From CAYZEZ01 sp964477295 (GTDB lineage: Bacteria > Bacteroidota > Bacteroidia > Bacteroidales > SM23-62): a stretch of DNA of 7,395 nt. The notes under the pieces are model-generated. The model was not told the origin of the DNA, did not search any database, and was given only the letters and a program-made list of their open reading frames with translations. This document shows positions 6,406-7,395 of this stretch, one piece after another (position 1 is the stretch's first letter; the number at the start of each line of letters is the position of its first letter). Position numbers and translations under genes: made by a program. The DNA is taken from positions 1 through 7,395 of the forward strand of contig CAYZEZ010000241.1 of NCBI GenBank assembly GCA_964477295.1. Direction: 5' to 3'.

Positions 6406-7395
6406 AAACCAATCAATCGAAACGAAAAAGAATAGTCAGTGCAACTGCCATGTTGCTATTGTCTCTAAACTTTTTTGCCCAGGTATCAGACATCAGGGTC
6501 CATGATCCGGTCATGATCAGGCAGGATGGGTCCTACTATGTGTTCTGCACCGGGTTCGGCATAACGGTTTATTCATCTCCGGATATGAAAGAATGGACCC
6601 GCCAGAAACCCGTGTTTGATAGCCCCCCTGAATGGGCAACCGAAGCTATAGCAGGTTTCAGGGGCCATATATGGGCTCCTGATATTTCATTCCACAAGGA
6701 TACCTATTACCTGTACTACTCTGTATCGGCATTCGGTAAGAATACCTCCTGTATCGGACTGGCCACCAACAAAACACTTGATCCGGATGATCCGGATTTC
6801 AAGTGGGTGGACCACGGGAAAGTCATTGAATCTGTACCGGGACGAGACCTCTGGAATGCCATCGATCCAAATCTTATAATCGATGAAACAGGAACACCCT
6901 GGCTTACCTTTGGCTCATTCTGGCGCGGAATGAAATTATTCCGCCTGAATGAAGAGCTTTCGGCTCCTTCCCAGCCCCAGGAATGGTATACAGTAGCCGC
7001 CCGTCCACGTGACTATTATACAGAGGACAATAATCCGGGAGAGGCCTCTATCGAAGCTCCATTTATATTTAAGAAGAATGATCAATACTTCCTTTTTGTC
7101 TCGTACGATTTTTGTTGCCGCGGACTTGAGAGTAATTATAAGATAATGGTGGGCAGATCTGACAAGGTCACCGGTCCCTACCTTGACCGTCGAGGCCGGA
7201 ATATGATATTCGGTGGAGCAACACTGGTCCTGGAAGGCAACAAGGATTGGCCCGGTGTCGGCCACAATTCAGTTTATACATTTGATGATACTGATTACCT
7301 TGTCTTCCATGGTTATGATGCCACCGACAATGGAAGTCCCAAACTTATAATCAGGGAATTATTATGGGATGAAGAGGGATGGCCATTTGTTCCTG
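6402..7395 (+). CDS. GH43 family arabinan endo-1,5-alpha-L-arabinosidase-like enzyme (3' end cut by window)
   Basis: This is an inverting five-bladed beta-propeller glycosidase, most like the endo-arabinanase group of GH43, which cuts alpha-1,5-linked arabinan. The frame is open from the ATG at 6402 to the window end (331 complete codons). Residues 1-26 look like a Sec signal peptide: basic KRKR, a hydrophobic core, then FFA before Gln27, with no lipobox. The catalytic residues are all present: base Asp35 in HDPVMI, the pKa-tuning Asp155 in NAIDPNLI, and acid Glu218 in SIEAPFIF. His288 in GVGHNSV matches the histidine that helps hold a metal ion at the propeller centre in known arabinanases. 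GHIWAPDI (88-95), SAFGKNTS (109-116), a CCRG motif (238-241) and YKIMVGRS (246-253) are also typical. LWDEEGWPFVP at the window edge is usually close to the C-terminus, so the catalytic domain is nearly complete unless another domain follows. The gene starts 16 bases after the GH51 stop. GH43 also contains exo-acting arabinofuranosidases and xylosidases, so endo activity is likely but not proven. Confidence 0.93.
   Translation, partial: MKTNQSKRKRIVSATAMLLLSLNFFAQVSDIRVHDPVMIRQDGSYYVFCTGFGITVYSSPDMKEWTRQKPVFDSPPEWATEAIAGFRGHIWAPDISFHKDTYYLYYSVSAFGKNTSCIGLATNKTLDPDDPDFKWVDHGKVIESVPGRDLWNAIDPNLIIDETGTPWLTFGSFWRGMKLFRLNEELSAPSQPQEWYTVAARPRDYYTEDNNPGEASIEAPFIFKKNDQYFLFVSYDFCCRGLESNYKIMVGRSDKVTGPYLDRRGRNMIFGGATLVLEGNKDWPGVGHNSVYTFDDTDYLVFHGYDATDNGSPKLIIRELLWDEEGWPFVP

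Noticed and set aside
6936..7265. 109-codon minus-strand frame opposite the GH43 gene
   Set aside because: The + strand here encodes the catalytic Glu218 and the CCRG region of GH43. The minus frame has no recognisable features.

Overview
The window reads as part of a polysaccharide utilization locus (PUL) from a member of the Bacteroidota. The evidence is a tandem SusC-like TonB-dependent transporter and SusD-like surface lipoprotein, type I signal peptides ending in Ala-Gln, a Bacteroidota-style acidic stretch after the lipoprotein cysteine, and start codons with AT-rich leaders instead of Shine-Dalgarno sites. I cannot fix the genus. An anaerobic or marine Bacteroidales/Marinilabiliales type would fit, but that is a guess.

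Layout: bases 1-90 are an AT-rich leader with a 9-bp perfect inverted repeat, probably the promoter/operator region. Four genes follow, all on the + strand with gaps of 31, 16 and 18 bases or fewer: susC-like (91-3174), susD-like (3206-4771), a GH51 alpha-L-arabinofuranosidase (4790-6385) and a GH43 arabinan-type hydrolase (6402 to beyond the window end). No terminator-like hairpin with a T-tract is visible in the gaps, so one transcript is likely. Coding density is about 98 percent. No RNA gene, mobile element or CRISPR array is visible.

The SusC/SusD pair would bind and import arabino-oligosaccharides across the outer membrane. The GH43 enzyme, with all three catalytic acids of the endo-1,5-arabinanase group, would cut the alpha-1,5-linked backbone. 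The GH51 enzyme, with both catalytic glutamates intact, would release arabinofuranose from side chains or ends. The likely target is pectic arabinan, or an arabinofuranose-decorated glycan such as arabinoxylan or arabinogalactan. Both enzymes carry Sec signal peptides without a lipobox, so they are probably periplasmic. The expected surface glycan-binding protein, surface endo-enzyme and regulator are not in the window.

I see no sign of a wholly new system. The points worth a second look are the leader inverted repeat, a 7-codon minicistron linking the GH51 and GH43 genes through two ATGA overlaps, the aromatic-rich candidate glycan site in SusD, an Asp-rich loop in SusC, and a 9-bp tandem repeat in the GH51 gene.
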